From contig NC_084886.1 of assembly GCF_958979055.1 (NCBI RefSeq), positions 40,857,654-40,921,653 on the forward strand: DNA of 64,000 nucleotides, given 5' to 3'. A program made the position numbers and the translations under genes. Below, piece after piece: positions 49,206 to 62,608 of the stretch. The notes under the pieces were generated by a model. It was given only the letters and a program-made list of their open reading frames with translations. It did not search any database and was not told the DNA's origin. Position 1 is the stretch's first letter, and each line of letters starts with the position of its first letter. This DNA is from Alnus glutinosa (lineage: Eukaryota; Streptophyta; Magnoliopsida; Fagales; Betulaceae).

Positions 49206-52200
49206 ATGGCGAGCGCAGTGGATGCGGCGGGAGATCCGATCCCTACGTCGGCAGTGCTGACTGCGTCGTCGAAGCACATAGGGCTGAGGTGCCAAGCGGA
49301 GAACGTGGAGTTCCTCAAGTGCAAGAAGAAGGACCCTAACCCCGAGAAGTGCCTCGACAAAGGCCAGCAAGTCACTCGCTGCGTCCTTGGCCTGTAAAAT
49401 CAATCTCTCTATCTTTTCTTCTTTTTATTATTTGATTTGATTTGGTTCCCTGATTTGTCGTACTCTGTGCTTGGTTTGGATGCTGAGAAAATGTTGAAGA
49501 AGATAGGAAATTTGAGTATTGAGTGTTGGATTTTTCCTGATTCGAGACTCAGATTACAGCAGAAAACAAATTTTTTTTAAAAAAAAATTGAACATAAAAG
49601 ATCAGATATTTGTGATAATTTGTTTTATTTTCTTCGTAATGCTTGGCAATTAAGTGAGATAGGGTTTTTGGTATCGAAATTACATTCTTATTTGAAAATT
49701 GAAGTTGAAAGTTTTGTTGTAATTGCTTTCTTCCTTTCGAATAGAGGTTCTTTGGTCTATATAATACGGCTACATTTCAATGCAAGGCCATGTAGTTATG
49801 TTGGCTAAGACATTCATTGTTCTTCTGTTTATTGCATTTTGACTTTTCAGTTTATAGTGTCATAGTTGACTCTTAAATATTTATCAAATTGTTTTAACTA
49901 AGTTTTCAATTAATGCAGCTTCGATTTTGAGCTAAATAAATATAAATCCACGCTATATTGGTTGAGGCAATGCCCTAAGCTCATCCCCATATGTCTTCTT
50001 ATTAGTTCGGGTTGCTTCTCCTTCTTACTTAACTGTCGTCACAGTTTATTCAAATTCTCAAAGTATGAACAAGATTGGATGATTTTTTAAAAGCTACATT
50101 GGACTTTGTTTCTTTCTATGTTTCACTTTGGTATCAGCATTTCTTGGTGAAATAAACAGTTAGATAACTCTTGCCAAAATTTCAAACTATTCTATTCTGC
50201 ATTTGGTAGAGTTTCGTTCATGGCAAACAAACCTTGAACCAAGTCATGGGAATACTCTTTTTGAAAAAAAAGAGATTTTTCTTTTCTTCATCAGAAATGT
50301 TTTCGACTTCTCTCAATGTTGTTGAAAGTACGAATTCATTTTTTAACAGCTTCACCCATTCTTGGGTTGTTTTCCTTAATACATTTTGTCTTTGCTCCTT
50401 TTATATTTAATGAAACTATGCTCAATTTCCAAAAATATTTTTACTACAAGATGCATTTCCTCAATTTTTTATGTGTTCTCTTAACTTCTTTTTCTCATAT
50501 TTTTCAGTTTTTTAAAAATAAAAGGTATGTTTTTTCAACTTTCTGATTCAAACTTTCATTTGAATCTTCTAATTTGATCTTGAAAATGTTCATTATATAC
50601 TACACTTCTATTGACTAGTTCATATAAGGACACTACATGTAGGACAGGGGGCATGGTGGTTCAATCATCGAGATAAATAACACTTCTATTTGAATGTATA
50701 CATTCTAACTAGAAAAGGTGATGGGAGATACGATTATGCAATTGGTTTAAGTCCTACTATGATTCTTTGGCATTTGTTGCGTGCAGCCCTTGTTGGGAGA
50801 AGTTTTGTGGGCTTTGTGAAACAATGGTGGGATTCTTACCATTTCCAGGGTACACCAAGTTATGTCTTAGCTCGTAAGCTCAAGGCTTTGAAAATTGATT
50901 TGAAGAAATGGAATGAGGAGGTGTTTGGCAATGTTGAAAGGAAAAAAAAGAGGAATCTTCTAGAAGAATTACGGGTTTTTGATGTCATTGAAGAAGGAAG
51001 AAGTTGTCAGTGAGTTAGTAAGCCCTTCTCACATCGAGGAGGTGAGTTGAAAACAGAAATCTAGGGTATTGTGGTTGAAGGAGGGGGATAAGTGCACTAA
51101 ATTTTTTCACTCCATTGCAAACTCAAATAGAAGGAATAACTCTATAGACTCCTTAATGATTGGCGGTAGACTCTCTACCAATCAGGCAGAGTTCAACGAG
51201 CACATTGGCCAGTTCTATCAAATGTTATTTACCGAGCAATGTAGTTGGAGGTCGTTGGTGGATGGTCTTTCCTTTTGACTCCAATCTAGAATCTGAGGCT
51301 TGTTGGTTGGAGAGAGATTTTGGAGAGGCGGAGGTGAGGAAGGTTGTGACAGCAATGGTTGGTGACAAGGTGCTGAGCCCAGACAGTTTTTCTATGGCGT
51401 TCTTCCAAGCTTGTTGGGATGTGCTGAGAGGGTATATTATGAAGGTTTAGTGATTTCGACGCTAGAGGTAAGTTTGAGAAGAGCCTCAATGCTTCGTTTA
51501 TTTCGCTGGTTCCTAAGATTCCAAGTGCTATCAAACTCAAGGACTTTCGTCCGATTAGTTTTATTGGGGGGGTATCTACAAAATTATTGCTAAGATCTTA
51601 GCTAACAGGCTTAGGATGGTAATGGAGAAGATCATCTACAAGTCTCAAAGTGCCTTCATTGGAGGCAAGCACATTCTTGATCCGAATCTTGTTGCCGCTG
51701 AATGTCTTGATAGTAGACTCAAATCTGGTGAGCCATGTGTCATTTGTAAAATGGATTTGGAGAAAGCGTATGATCATGTAAATTGGAATTTTCTGTTATA
51801 TATGTTGAGGCGGTGTGGCTTTCAAGAAAAATGGTGCTCATGGACAGCCCATTGTGTTTCCTCAATGTGCTTCTCGGTCTTGGTAAATGGCACTCCTACG
51901 GGCTTCTTTAGTAGATCTCGTGGGTTGAGACAAGGGAATCCCATATCACTCCTACGGTTTCTTTTTGTGATGAAGGCTCTTGGTAGAATGATATTTGCTA
52001 TGGTTAGTGGGGGGTTGTTGGATGGTTTCTCAGTGGGCAATATTGCCTTCTCTCATCTTTTGTTTGCATATGATACTCTGATCTTTTGTTATGCTCTTCC
52101 TACTCATTTGCGGAGCTTATTCCTTTGCTTTGAAGCTGCGTTGGGCTTAAAGGTGAATTTGGCCAAGACATAATTGGTTCCTGTGGGGAATGTTACTCAG

Positions 52201-55200
52201 GTGGGAAGGTTGGCCCAAATTCTAGTGTGTGGGGTTTCCACTCTACTAATCAAGTATCTTGGTTTACTATTGGGGGCCTAAGGCTAAGCATTTATGGGAC
52301 GGCGTTATTAAGAAGCTGGAATATCGATTGGCCAGTTGAAAAATGATGTATTTGTCCGAGGGTGGCAGGGTTACCCTCATCAAGAGTACCCTCGCAAATA
52401 TACCTACGTATTACATGTCTCTCTTCCCTCTTTCGACGAGTGTTGCTAATCGCATTGAGAAGATCCAACGTGATTTCTTGTAGGGTGGGTAGATGAAGAG
52501 TTCAAATACCACCTAGTGAGTTGGTTCAAAGTTTGTTCACCAATCTCTAATGGAGGGTTGGGTATTAGGAATTTGATGGTGTTTAATCGCGCTTTCTTAG
52601 ATAAATGGTTCTGGCGCTATGGGCTTAAAAGAGAGGCTTGGTGGAGAGTAGCGCTGGACTCTAAAAATAGCAGTTTATAGGGAGGGTGGTGCTCTCTTGA
52701 GCTTGCATGAGCCTTTAGGATGGGGTTGTGGAAGAATTTCAGGAAATGGTGGGAAAAACTTTCTAGCTTTACCAGATTTGAAATGAGGGATGGTTTCAAG
52801 ATCAACTTTTGGCATGACCTATGGTGTGGGGAAGCAGCCCTAAAAGTAGCTTTCCCAGTTTTATATGGTCTCGCTAGTGCGAAGGAGCCTCTATTGCGGC
52901 GAATTTGGAGTTTTTGGCGGCTCCAACCACTAGAACGTAAGCTTTTCTAGAGCGGTGCATGATTGGGAGGTAGATGTCTTTGTCTCTTTTCTCCTAGTGT
53001 TACATTCAGTTAGAGTGAGAAGAAGACGTGTAGATCAGTTGTGGTGGACTCCTCCCAAAAAGAGGATTGTTCAAGGTCAAATCCTTTTATTGCTCTCTAC
53101 TTCTTCTGAAGGTAGCTGCTTCCGCTAGAAGAATGTATGGCAGACTCAAGCTGCTTCAAGGGCGGCCCTTTTTGCGTGGTTGACAACTCTAAGCAAGATC
53201 TTCACCTTAGATAATCTTAGGAGGTGGCACGTCATCGTGATGGACAGATATTGCATGTGCAAGAGGAATGTGGAGTCTATGGACCACCTATTCTTCATTG
53301 TGATGCGGCATCCGCTATTTGGAGTGTTTTTTTCAATTGTTTTTTGATGTTCTGGGTTATGCCTAGACACATTATTGATCTGTATGACTATTGGTGGTCC
53401 CTCGAGCAGGCCAAGGAATACTATAGTGTGGAACCGACTTTTTAGGACAGGGAAAGGACACTTGGGGAAATTATATCTTTTTTTTTCGAAACATTGTATA
53501 TATGGACAACGGCGTATATGTCTTCTTTGATGATGAGTTATAGTGACTTCCTTGTTCGTTGTGCTCTTTCTAGTTAGGTGGATACTTTTATATATTTCTT
53601 GTGTACTTAGGGGCGCCTTACACTTAATGAGATTCATTTATTATTTATCAAAAAAAAAAAGTCAATTGTATTGTCCTTCTAACTACATCTCGGAATAAGA
53701 AATATTGAGTTGGTAGACAGATTCTATCATGGCTGTAAGTCAAAAATAACAAGTTTTCTTCTTAAACAATATGATTCAAATTATTTGTCTATCTCTAGCC
53801 CAATTTGATTGGATTTAAGGCTTAGTTGATTAAATTGACCTTAAATATCATCAGGAATTGCAAAAATATCTGGCATGTAGTTTCCTGCTGCGAAATTTGA
53901 TTGCAGATGAGCCTGTATAGACTCTTCACAAGATGAATTTTCAACCAGAGTTGATCTTCAAATCTTATTGTTTAACCTTTTACCTTTTACTTTTATTTGT
54001 CTATAATTTTTTCTACTCAACATTTAATCTTTCATCTTCAACCTTTTTCCTTTTACTACCAAGGCATATAAAGCATAACACTGAAGACAGCTTTTTTTAA
54101 TTAGAACTCCAGATAACATGTTTGCAATAGCTGTGATGTGTAACATGAACTAAGGTGTGCAGTGTTATTAATAATATATGAGAAATGCTAGGTTTCCCAA
54201 ATAGGAAAAAATTTGGGTCTCAAATGATGTGTCACCAATCACCATCCTGCCTCTATTTACTAAAACAATAAATCACATGGGATTGACACATCATTTGAAA
54301 ACCAAAAAATTTGGAAAACCTAGCATTTCTCAGAATATATATCCAGTAGAACTTTATCATGATGACGTGACTTGATTATGCAGACGCCCTGCTTTTTCTA
54401 TTTGAACATTCACTTTGCTCATCTGCTTAATTTATTCATTCTAGGCATCTGAATTCTTCATTCTTAAGTTGTAGCTATGACTACCACTTTACGACCAGGT
54501 GCTCATGCCTTTTATTCAGCTAATGCCAGTGCTTGTTGCAGCTCGTTGGAAATCCTTGTAGCTTGAAATGAAATTATCCAATTGTCAGTAGTTATTGTGG
54601 AGCTCTCTCTGTTAACCTTTTCTTTTCAAATAATTGAACTTTTTTAAATTACTGAGCTGCAGGGTTCTGAATCTCATGTAGTGGAACTTACAGTTGAGCA
54701 TTATATCTTCCACAAATCATGTTTTAGTTTCTTTTGTATGCTGGACTAGTACTTCCAATTTTCTCCCATTTTGTTTCTCATCCGTGTTCATTAGAAGTTA
54801 GAACATGATATTGGAACTCAACCTTTCCACTAAGCCTTCTACGAGATAGTAGATATTCTTTTAGGTTATAATTTTATTGCCATGTAACTACTTGTTTGTA
54901 TTTAGACATTCATTTTATTTACTCTATAATTCACAGGCAAAAAATTACATAATTCACAGTTCCGGTTGCATGATTTTTTTTTAATAAAAAAAATGACGTA
55001 TTTATGGCTCTGTTACAATTTTATGGAACATCTCCATGTAGAGTTCCATCAAAACATTTGCATGGAACTTTGTTAGACCTTTTGCTGCTTCGCTCATGCA
55101 CGTGCACAAATTCGTGCACAGCGGTATGCTTATCTGCATTGCTAATGTTGGGAACCTTTGGCCCTGCAGGCTGAAAGATCTTCACCAGAGGTGCACAAAA

Positions 55201-55302
55201 GAGATGGATGCATATGTTGGATGCATGTATTACCACACAAATGAGTTTGATTTATGTCGCAAAGAGCAGCAAGCATTTGAGAAAGCCTGCCCTTTGGAAT
55301 GA
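49206..55302 (+). CDS. NDUA8: Complex I subunit NDUFA8 (CHCH protein)
   Basis: Accessory subunit of mitochondrial NADH:ubiquinone oxidoreductase, facing the intermembrane space. Two exons, 49206-49393 and 55170-55302, join within a Leu codon (CT|G) to give 106 residues, the length I recall for Arabidopsis. It carries twin CX9C motifs: [22 protein letters not shown] and [11 protein letters not shown], plus [12 protein letters not shown] (CX10C). Such cysteine pairs are oxidised by the Mia40 import relay. The start [18 protein letters not shown] is conserved, so the ATG is secure. The 5.8-kb intron carries a 5'-truncated LINE in sense orientation and a short MITE. All cysteines are intact and the gene should be functional if the intron is spliced. 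Confidence 0.95.
50640..53660 (+). mobile_element. 5'-truncated L1-type LINE in the NDUFA8 intron
   Basis: Sense-oriented and degraded. It starts inside ORF2, downstream of the endonuclease ([16 protein letters not shown] appears after frameshifts). Reverse transcriptase motifs include [27 protein letters not shown] split by a frameshift, [23 protein letters not shown] and FAYDT, where the catalytic A-D-D is changed to A-Y-D. A zf-RVT-like [17 protein letters not shown] lies near 53217. The 3' end is an A-tract at 53651-53660. Target duplications were not found. Non-functional. Confidence 0.8.
54180..54331. mobile_element. GAGAAATGCTA-family MITE, copy 2 (in NDUFA8 intron)
   Basis: 152 bp. 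Begins gagaaatgctaggttt and ends with the complementary aaacctagcatttctc. Inner blocks caaatgatgtgtc and gacacatcatttg also pair. Flanks aataatatat and agaatatata look like a diverged ~10-bp duplication. Confidence 0.8.
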
Positions 55303-57144
55303 GACAAATAAGCCTAATCTCGAGGTCACAATAATAGACAGTTTGCATTGAGCAAGTAACTGTTGTTGCATACAGTTTTAATGGAATTTATTTGTTTGTC
55401 AACCATTTTGCATCCAACTGTTCAGATTTTCCAAGCACCCTCTTTTCAAGCATAATTTATTGATGATTCAAAATTGTTCTTTTCCTGTATCCGGCGGGGA
55501 AGCATATTTTATAAGTACTCTGCTTGTTGAGAATGGCTTACAATAACTGAATGCCCTACTGTAGACTTCTGGTGCCAATCAACAAAAGCACAAACCAGGA
55601 AGTGACCTAAGCTAATGCACATTTACAATATTAAGATTTGGGAAAAATGTAAAATAAGATATTTACAATTAGCTTTACGTGGTATCAAAATGAACTCAAA
55701 TGTCCTTATTTTACTGTTTCGCATCAACTAACTATAATAAAATGATGAGAATTGCATCTCTTGCTTGCCATAAAAGCGAAAACTTCATATTTTTTTTTCT
55801 GTCTTTGTCTCTAATGGAAGCTACAATCAACCAACATTTTGTTCTATCTCATTAGGCTGGTTTTCATAAATGCACCGTCCCCCTCCAGGTAAGATAGATT
55901 GCTCTCATTCGTTGGGCTTGCAGAGACGGTGCAGCATAGGAGTATATAACGGAAAGCAATTTTTGTATTCAAAAGATAACGCTACCATTGGTCATTCGGT
56001 CAATGGTCCTCAGAAAATATAGTGATTCAAAATTGAAGGACGGGCAATATTGGCACCAATGACAAATAAACATTGAGGTCAACAAAATATATACATGCAA
56101 ATGGGCACCAACATCATAATATATTAGAGGTATACAAGTAAAGAATCCATAAAAACATCCTTTGACCTAAAATCACAAGGGTCCGTGGTAGAGATCTCGG
56201 GATGAAGGTACCACCTTGTATGCATCAACTAACAACCTGGAACCTAGTTATTTCAACGAGCATTTCCATGTAACTAGAAGGCATAACATCACAACCCAAT
56301 CAAATAATCATAAGGATGGTTTTGTGGCAGCACCAATCACCACTCCACTTATATAGGGGATAAATTGTATATAGTTTACAAACATATTAACTAAAAATAA
56401 AAACTACAGTTTGCAATTTGTACAACAATTGGTCTATTCCCCTAAAGCTGCTAACGGTGGCTTGGTCAAACAGGAAATGATTTTCAAGAACCAAACCAAC
56501 CATATAAACGTTTTGATGCTCCTCCAAAAGTCAAAAGCAGTCATTTAATTAACAAACTAAAGGACTAAATCCGACAAAACACAACCATATAGTAACATAA
56601 GTCACACTGTTCATGCCCTTCCAAAATACAAAAACACATTTTCATCCTGCCAAATTAATGCTCAAAGTAAGCTCTGAACCAGCGAAGAGCAACATAGGAC
56701 AACCATCAGCGAGAACTGCACAGAAAAAATCAAAAGAAACAGTCACCTTTCTTCAATTAACCAATGCAAAATAGATATAGAAAAGTTCTCTCCAAAGCAT
56801 TGATATTCAATTATATCATTCATGCTGATAGGACTTCAAAAGATCAGTAGGTCGAATCATGTTTTTAAATCAAAAGTATTTAGACACTCAGGAATATGCA
56901 AAACTTTATGGCCCTCAATCGCCAGCATAAGCCCATGTTTAGTATAATAAATTATTGAATTTATTCGTAGATTAAATTACACAAATATAAGTTACTGAAT
57001 CAAACCGATAAAAGACCAGAGATGATGATGATGAGCGTAAAACAAAAACAAAAAAAAAAAAAGATGTTTATTAGATGGCATTAACATGTATTTCAATGCC
57101 ATCTCATTGAGAAATCAATCACGAATACAAACTGAAAAATGCTT
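55303..57144. other. Convergent intergenic region NDUFA8/SCL28
   Basis: No gene, RNA or strong repeat recognised. It holds the 3' untranslated regions of the two convergent genes. Confidence 0.4.
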
Positions 57145-60100
57145 CTACCTGTAGGATCGTGACCGAGATCTTGAAGGACTGCGATCATTACCCCTTGGAC
57201 TCAGTGACCTATTTGGTGCATATTTCCTCTCATCATGGGGACTCCGACCGTTTTCCCTTGGACTCAAGGACCTTCTGTAGTCCCTTCTGTAGTCCCTTTC
57301 ATCACGTGGAGAAGGAGATCGTGAAATTGACCTAGATCGCACTGGAGAAAGATAATCATCCCTAGCCCCATGGTCCCTGTCTCAATGGCAAAGACATTAT
57401 TTTAAAAATAAAAAATAGAAGCTGATAAATCAGCACATGGAACAATAATAGATAATAGATATATTAATACTAAATAAATCACAACAACTAGAAGCAACTC
57501 TATATTCCACAACCAGAAACCAGTCTATATCATATATCCATAAAGCTTTCAGCACAGTCATTGAAATTAAAATTAGAACATTTGGTTTTTTTTTATTGAT
57601 AAGTATTAAAACATTTGGTTTTAGATAGAAGAATTCACTTACATCCTCTTCAAAATCTAATTGATCAAAATATGACCTTTACCTGCACCTTTCCAAGGGT
57701 TTCTGCACAAAAATATGAAACTTGGATCCAAACAGTGTGAGTTAAGCTCTATAATGATGTACTGGATGATCAGCATCTGATAACTTCATAGCTCTCTTGG
57801 CCCCAACTTTCTAAAACCTCACACTATCTTTTTCTTGGACAATGTCATCATATCTCTACCAGTAAAAACTTTGAATTGCTTCCCTTCTTTGAAGATGATT
57901 TCTTTCTTTGGCCAAATATATGCTCTATATTTCTTTATTAACTGGATGGTATATGCAAAACAAGATATCAAACTTAACAAATTTCTTACGAAAAAATTAC
58001 TTGAACAGTTTAAAAAAAGGAAAATATAAAGTACTCTAATGATTCAAATCATCTCTTGTACCAACTTTAGCTAGTCAAGCAAGCCTCACAAACCAAAAGT
58101 CGGAGGAAAGGAAAGCACATGCAAGTTGTAGGAAATAGCTTGAGAAGGTGAGGTTATAGATAAACTTATGGAGAGACTTTGATAGAAATGTAAGCAAGTT
58201 GTCCATCACTTTATGCTCTCTTTTCTTGTTAATCTTTTTTAATCCAGAAGTCCTTAAAAGTCTCCCTTTTCACTTTAATATCTGCATAAACAAGGCCACC
58301 TGCAGACATTATTCATTGGAACACATGCTACATTGCGTCTAAGAGATAACAACCACCTCTTTACATCAAAAAGTCACAACAAAGGAGGTCATCAAGGTTA
58401 AAGGACTGGATATTACTTTTAACTTTTCCAAGGTTTTTTTTTCTAAGTAAAAAAAAAAATCCAAGATACCAAGCAGTAAACCTACAAGATTTTCTCGACC
58501 TCAAAACAAAAGGGAAAAATAAAATAATTGCAATTCTCAGTCAATAAAAGTTCTTATATAAACCCTTCTACAACTTCAATAGATAAGCTCTCGCTGTTGT
58601 GAAGATATCGCCAAGATACAAGAGCAAATTTATCGTAATATACTACTGTCCAACTACAAACAAAAAAATGAATATGTCAGAAATTCTTTATACAAAATGT
58701 ATATTTCTCTTTCTGAAGTATAACCAACCTTACAATTTCTCCAAGAAACATAACAAAAGAAAACAAAGAGACAAGCATAATAGGTAACAATTTGCTAGAA
58801 TTCAAGTAAATGCGTCAGAATGCCAAATATGAAATAAAATTAGTTGTCTCATTACTGCTAACAATGATTAAACTCAAGTACACTGGTTCTCCCCAGCAAT
58901 TTTGTGCAATACGCAGCCAATACAAAGCATAAGGAAAGGAAAAGAGTTGCGCCAAATAGACAACCAAAACAACACCATTGGTCAAATGTATGGCTTTGTT
59001 ACGTTGAGATTATTATCACATTGGCAATAATAAAACCAAATTAGTGAAATGCCATCACTCTCAATGTTCTGAACTTCTTGTTAAATTTTTATAGGTGTCA
59101 CACAATTTCTTGTCATTTAGCAGAACAAAGGCATTGCTCCTTGAATCTATACTCCCATTTAAAAGAGTTAAAAGACTCCAAACATTTTTTCTAAACCCAA
59201 AAACAAATGAAATAAAACAATACAAGATTTGCAGACACATAAACATATAAGATGTTGTGCATAGTTCATGGAACATAAACAATACGAAAGAACTATAACT
59301 GTACTCGAATCATACAGCATTGAAGTATCAAGAGAGGTAATGACAACAACAAAAACAAAAATCCCTAATTATTAGTGAAGCTCTTCTAAAAGTTAATATC
59401 CAAACCTTGAGTCACGCCTAGCTGGTGAAGGTGACCTTGAGAAAGCTGTGAGGGAAAAAATAAATAAATAAATTAGGATAATTTAACAGAAAATTTAGAG
59501 GAGAAAACATGGTTTCATTACACCAAGAAAAATACAAATCTACTTTTAGGCATTTGTACAAATAAATTAAAAACACAAGAGAAGGTTCAAACTGACAGTG
59601 GTTTCGGCGTCTAGGAGACCTTGGTGGAGTTCTCCTTCTATGGCTTCCTCCATGTCGACTACTTTTTTATTTTCAGGGGTGAAGAGAGAAGAAAAGAAAA
59701 ACAGAATCAAGAACTGATTGATCAAGTAAATAGTTAATTCCAATTAAGGGAAGATTCCAAGAAAGAAAAGGTGTTGCTCAAATGCTGTTATACCTTCCGC
59801 GGGAAGTCGTACGCATTTCTTGAGGCGTTTTTCTGTTCTCCTCAGCAAACACAATTCTAATCTCGCGTCCACCAATAATTGTATGGTTCAGTTGTTGTTT
59901 TGCTTCAGCAGCATCTTCACCATAACGGTACTTGACAAATCCAAAGCCTCGTGGCTCCCTATATATATACAAAAAGAACACAATTTAACATCATGAGATT
60001 TAACGCTCTCATAGTAATGGAAATAGTAATGGAACCATAATATCAACAAATTTACAAAGTGAATGAATCTCCATTTTCACAGAAGTATTTACTTAATGAA

Positions 60101-61670
60101 TTCTACTGTTTTTAGCACCAAAACACACAGTAATCCGTATCATTACCGTAACCCATTCCTGAAGAAAACATGACTTCCACTGTATTTTATTTAGGGCTGG
60201 TAACCAATACCTTTTTTTTATAAGTAATGTCATTTCATTAATAAAGCGCAGAGGGAGGCAACCCTAGTACACAGAGAGTATACAAGAGAACCCCTAATAG
60301 GTGGGAACAGAAAATAAATAAATTTGAATAAGTAAAAATACTCAAGCTATGATGTGCCGCTATCCATATATATAACGTGTTAAGCAAAAGCTTTAGTAGC
60401 TCCAACATCTTCAAAGTGCCAAGCATTCTTCTCACGCCAAAGACACCACCTTAAACACAACGGAACTAACCTCCAAACTTCCTTCACTAGACCACACCCA
60501 AGCGGATGGTAACCAATATCACCATCCATTTCTGAAGAAAACTTGACTTCCCCTGTGTTTTATTCAGGGCTTGTAACCAATATCTAAATATTAGACATGC
60601 TTTTTATTCTGGGCAATTAGTGTTAGTGTTACATAAAGATACATAGATACAATGTGTGTACAAATAGAAACAACCCAGAGCTTAAGGCATAGTCTCAATT
60701 AATGCAAATCATAAAATCTACAAGAACAATACGAATAAAGAGATCTGTAAATGCTAAAGTGTACTGCTTGCACCATAAATGCCACCGTTATCCAAAGTCT
60801 CCACCGCAAGGCATTACTGCTGAGGGTTGCTCCGGAAATTGAAGGCTGAGCTGAAGAATTGGAAAGTATTTGCCTTGAGTAGCTTTATTACCATCCAAAA
60901 CATATGGACAGCATCAGATACATTTCTAGCCTCATGAACTTACTCATTACAAGTAACTCAATAGCTCCTATTAAGTTAGAATAAGAACACGCAGGCATAA
61001 TCAACCTCCACCAATCAAATTTCAACAAGATTTCCATAACACAGCTAAGTACTCAAATTATCATGATCTAATGGAGAAAAAATCACCAAGCAACTAGTCT
61101 AGCCATGCGATGCACACACAAAAATTCGAAACCAACCGTGTGGACATGTATATTACAGATGGCAAAACATACCCAGTATAGTAGTTCTTCGGTAGATAAA
61201 CATCCTTCACCGGGCCAAACCGCTCGAATGGGATCCTTAGATCTTCGGGCCTGCGCACCATAGTTTAAAACCCAAAATATTCCAATTTTTTTAATAATTG
61301 AGAAAAATTTTATTATATTAAGGTTTTAAACACAAAATAGGCTCAGCATAATTAGAGTAAACATTCGAAGAGAAATACATCTATAACATTCAAAATTCAG
61401 TCCAATTAACACAATAAAAATAATAATACAAAATTTTCTCAGAAAAAAAAAAAAAAAAAACGCTTGGAGAAGAAGGAGAAGAGACCGAGCGTTAAGAGGG
61501 AGATTGCGAACGAGCAAGCCAGAAGGAGCAGGGGAGCGACGGTCTTTATACGACCTGCCTTCGCGGTATCGATCGCGAGGTTCGTCGTCGTACCGCTTGC
61601 GGCCGCGCGGAGGGGTTCTGCTCCGCCGGCGAGGGCTGCGGCTTCTGCTCCGGCTTCTGTACCTCGCCAT
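57145..61670 (-). CDS. SCL28: SR splicing factor SCL28 (SC35-like)
   Basis: Nuclear pre-mRNA splicing regulator with one RRM and an RS tail. Six exons join in frame to 253 residues: 61670-61486, 61250-61173, 59958-59794, 59658-59597, 59445-59406 and 57376-57145. The N-terminus MARYRSRSRSRSPRRRSRTP is an Arg/Ser extension typical of SCL proteins. RRM (about 51-135) has RNP2 LLVRNL and RNP1 RGFGFVKY. FAEENRKTPQEMRTTSRG follows, spelled as I recall for Arabidopsis SCL28. The tail has many SPR, RSRS and SLSPR repeats. Exons 4 and 5 are tiny (62 and 40 nt) and the last intron is 2.0 kb, which suits alternative splicing. Intron 2 (59959-61172) contains a retroposed LINE fragment. Telo-box-like aaccctag and aaccctaa lie upstream at 61700-61760. 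Confidence 0.95.
60199..60520 (-). mobile_element. Short 5'-truncated LINE fragment in SCL28 intron 2
   Basis: Insert at about 60210-60509 flanked by ggtaaccaata (60199-60209 and 60510-60520), a target duplication. It begins with a T-tract (60211-60219), then ataagtaatgtcatttc, the complement of an L1-type 3' end. The duplication is perfect over 11 bp. The element lies in the same sense as SCL28 transcription. Confidence 0.8.
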
Positions 61671-61860
61671 TGCTGCAGAATCTATCGCTTTTTCTCTCGA
61701 TTTTGAACGTTTTTGGAAACCCTAGGCCTGGAGCAGAGAGAACAAGCAAAACCCTAACTCTCTATGCGTGTTTGTGCGTTACCAAAGTTTTGGAGGGAGA
61801 GGGATAAGGAAGTCAGAAACTAGAGAAGGTAATGTACATACTGGGGGCCTGTAAACAGTA
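61671..61860 (-). promoter_or_regulatory. SCL28 leader/promoter with telo-box-like motifs
   Basis: Contains aaaccctagg near 61715 and aaaaccctaact near 61750, resembling telo-boxes common in promoters of genes active in dividing cells. I searched this short region for AACGG-type mitosis-specific activator cores by eye and saw none. Confidence 0.4.
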
Positions 61861-62590
61861 AACCCATGGGCTTTGATTGGCCCACTTTTTTCTTTTTTCT
61901 TTTTTAATTTTTTTTTGAACAAATAGCATGTACTATCATTGATTCTGAACAACCCGAAAGCATACAAGTTGAGAAATGAGAGACAGACCCCCCTCACACT
62001 CTAAGCCAAAAGAAATTAAAGAATCTGACTTAAAAAACAACTGTCTAGGCAGAATTATAAATCTCACTAGAATTACATTTAAACCCCTTTACAATAAAAA
62101 ATTCTAATAAATTTTGAGTCATACATAGGCAGACTATACATAGTAACAAATGAATACACAAACGCATCTAACAGAAAAATCAACCCAAATCGGCAGTAGG
62201 GGCACTGTCATTGCCAGAGGCCCGCTTTTTTCGTTTTAGCACTTGCTTAGTCATATTAACATTTCTATACTTTCTGGGGGAAAAAGAAAAAACATTTTTA
62301 TACTTCCTAAGCATTTTATTTCCTTATAAACTCAGTATATTTAATGATATTTCAAAAGCAATAAATATTAATGTAGCAAAATATTAACTAATTTAAAACA
62401 TAGTTAAATTTTGATAAAAGTTACGTAATAAAATACCTTAAAATTTTCAAAATGATTTTGATCCGTAAATGGTCACTATATTTGGTATGTTTGTTAATTG
62501 AGTAATTCTACTCTTCATCTTCGCATTGAATGACGTGGTCACTAATTTACAACTCCAATTGCCTGGTTGTGCTTATCTAAGAGTGTATCA
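61861..62590. other. Intergenic, possible retroposon scrap
   Basis: No gene seen. T-rich start near 61888-61917 followed by gaacaaatagcatgtactat resembles the complement of a retroposon tail. Confidence 0.35.
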
Positions 62591-62608
62591 CAATCTTGTT
62601 GAAGCGCA

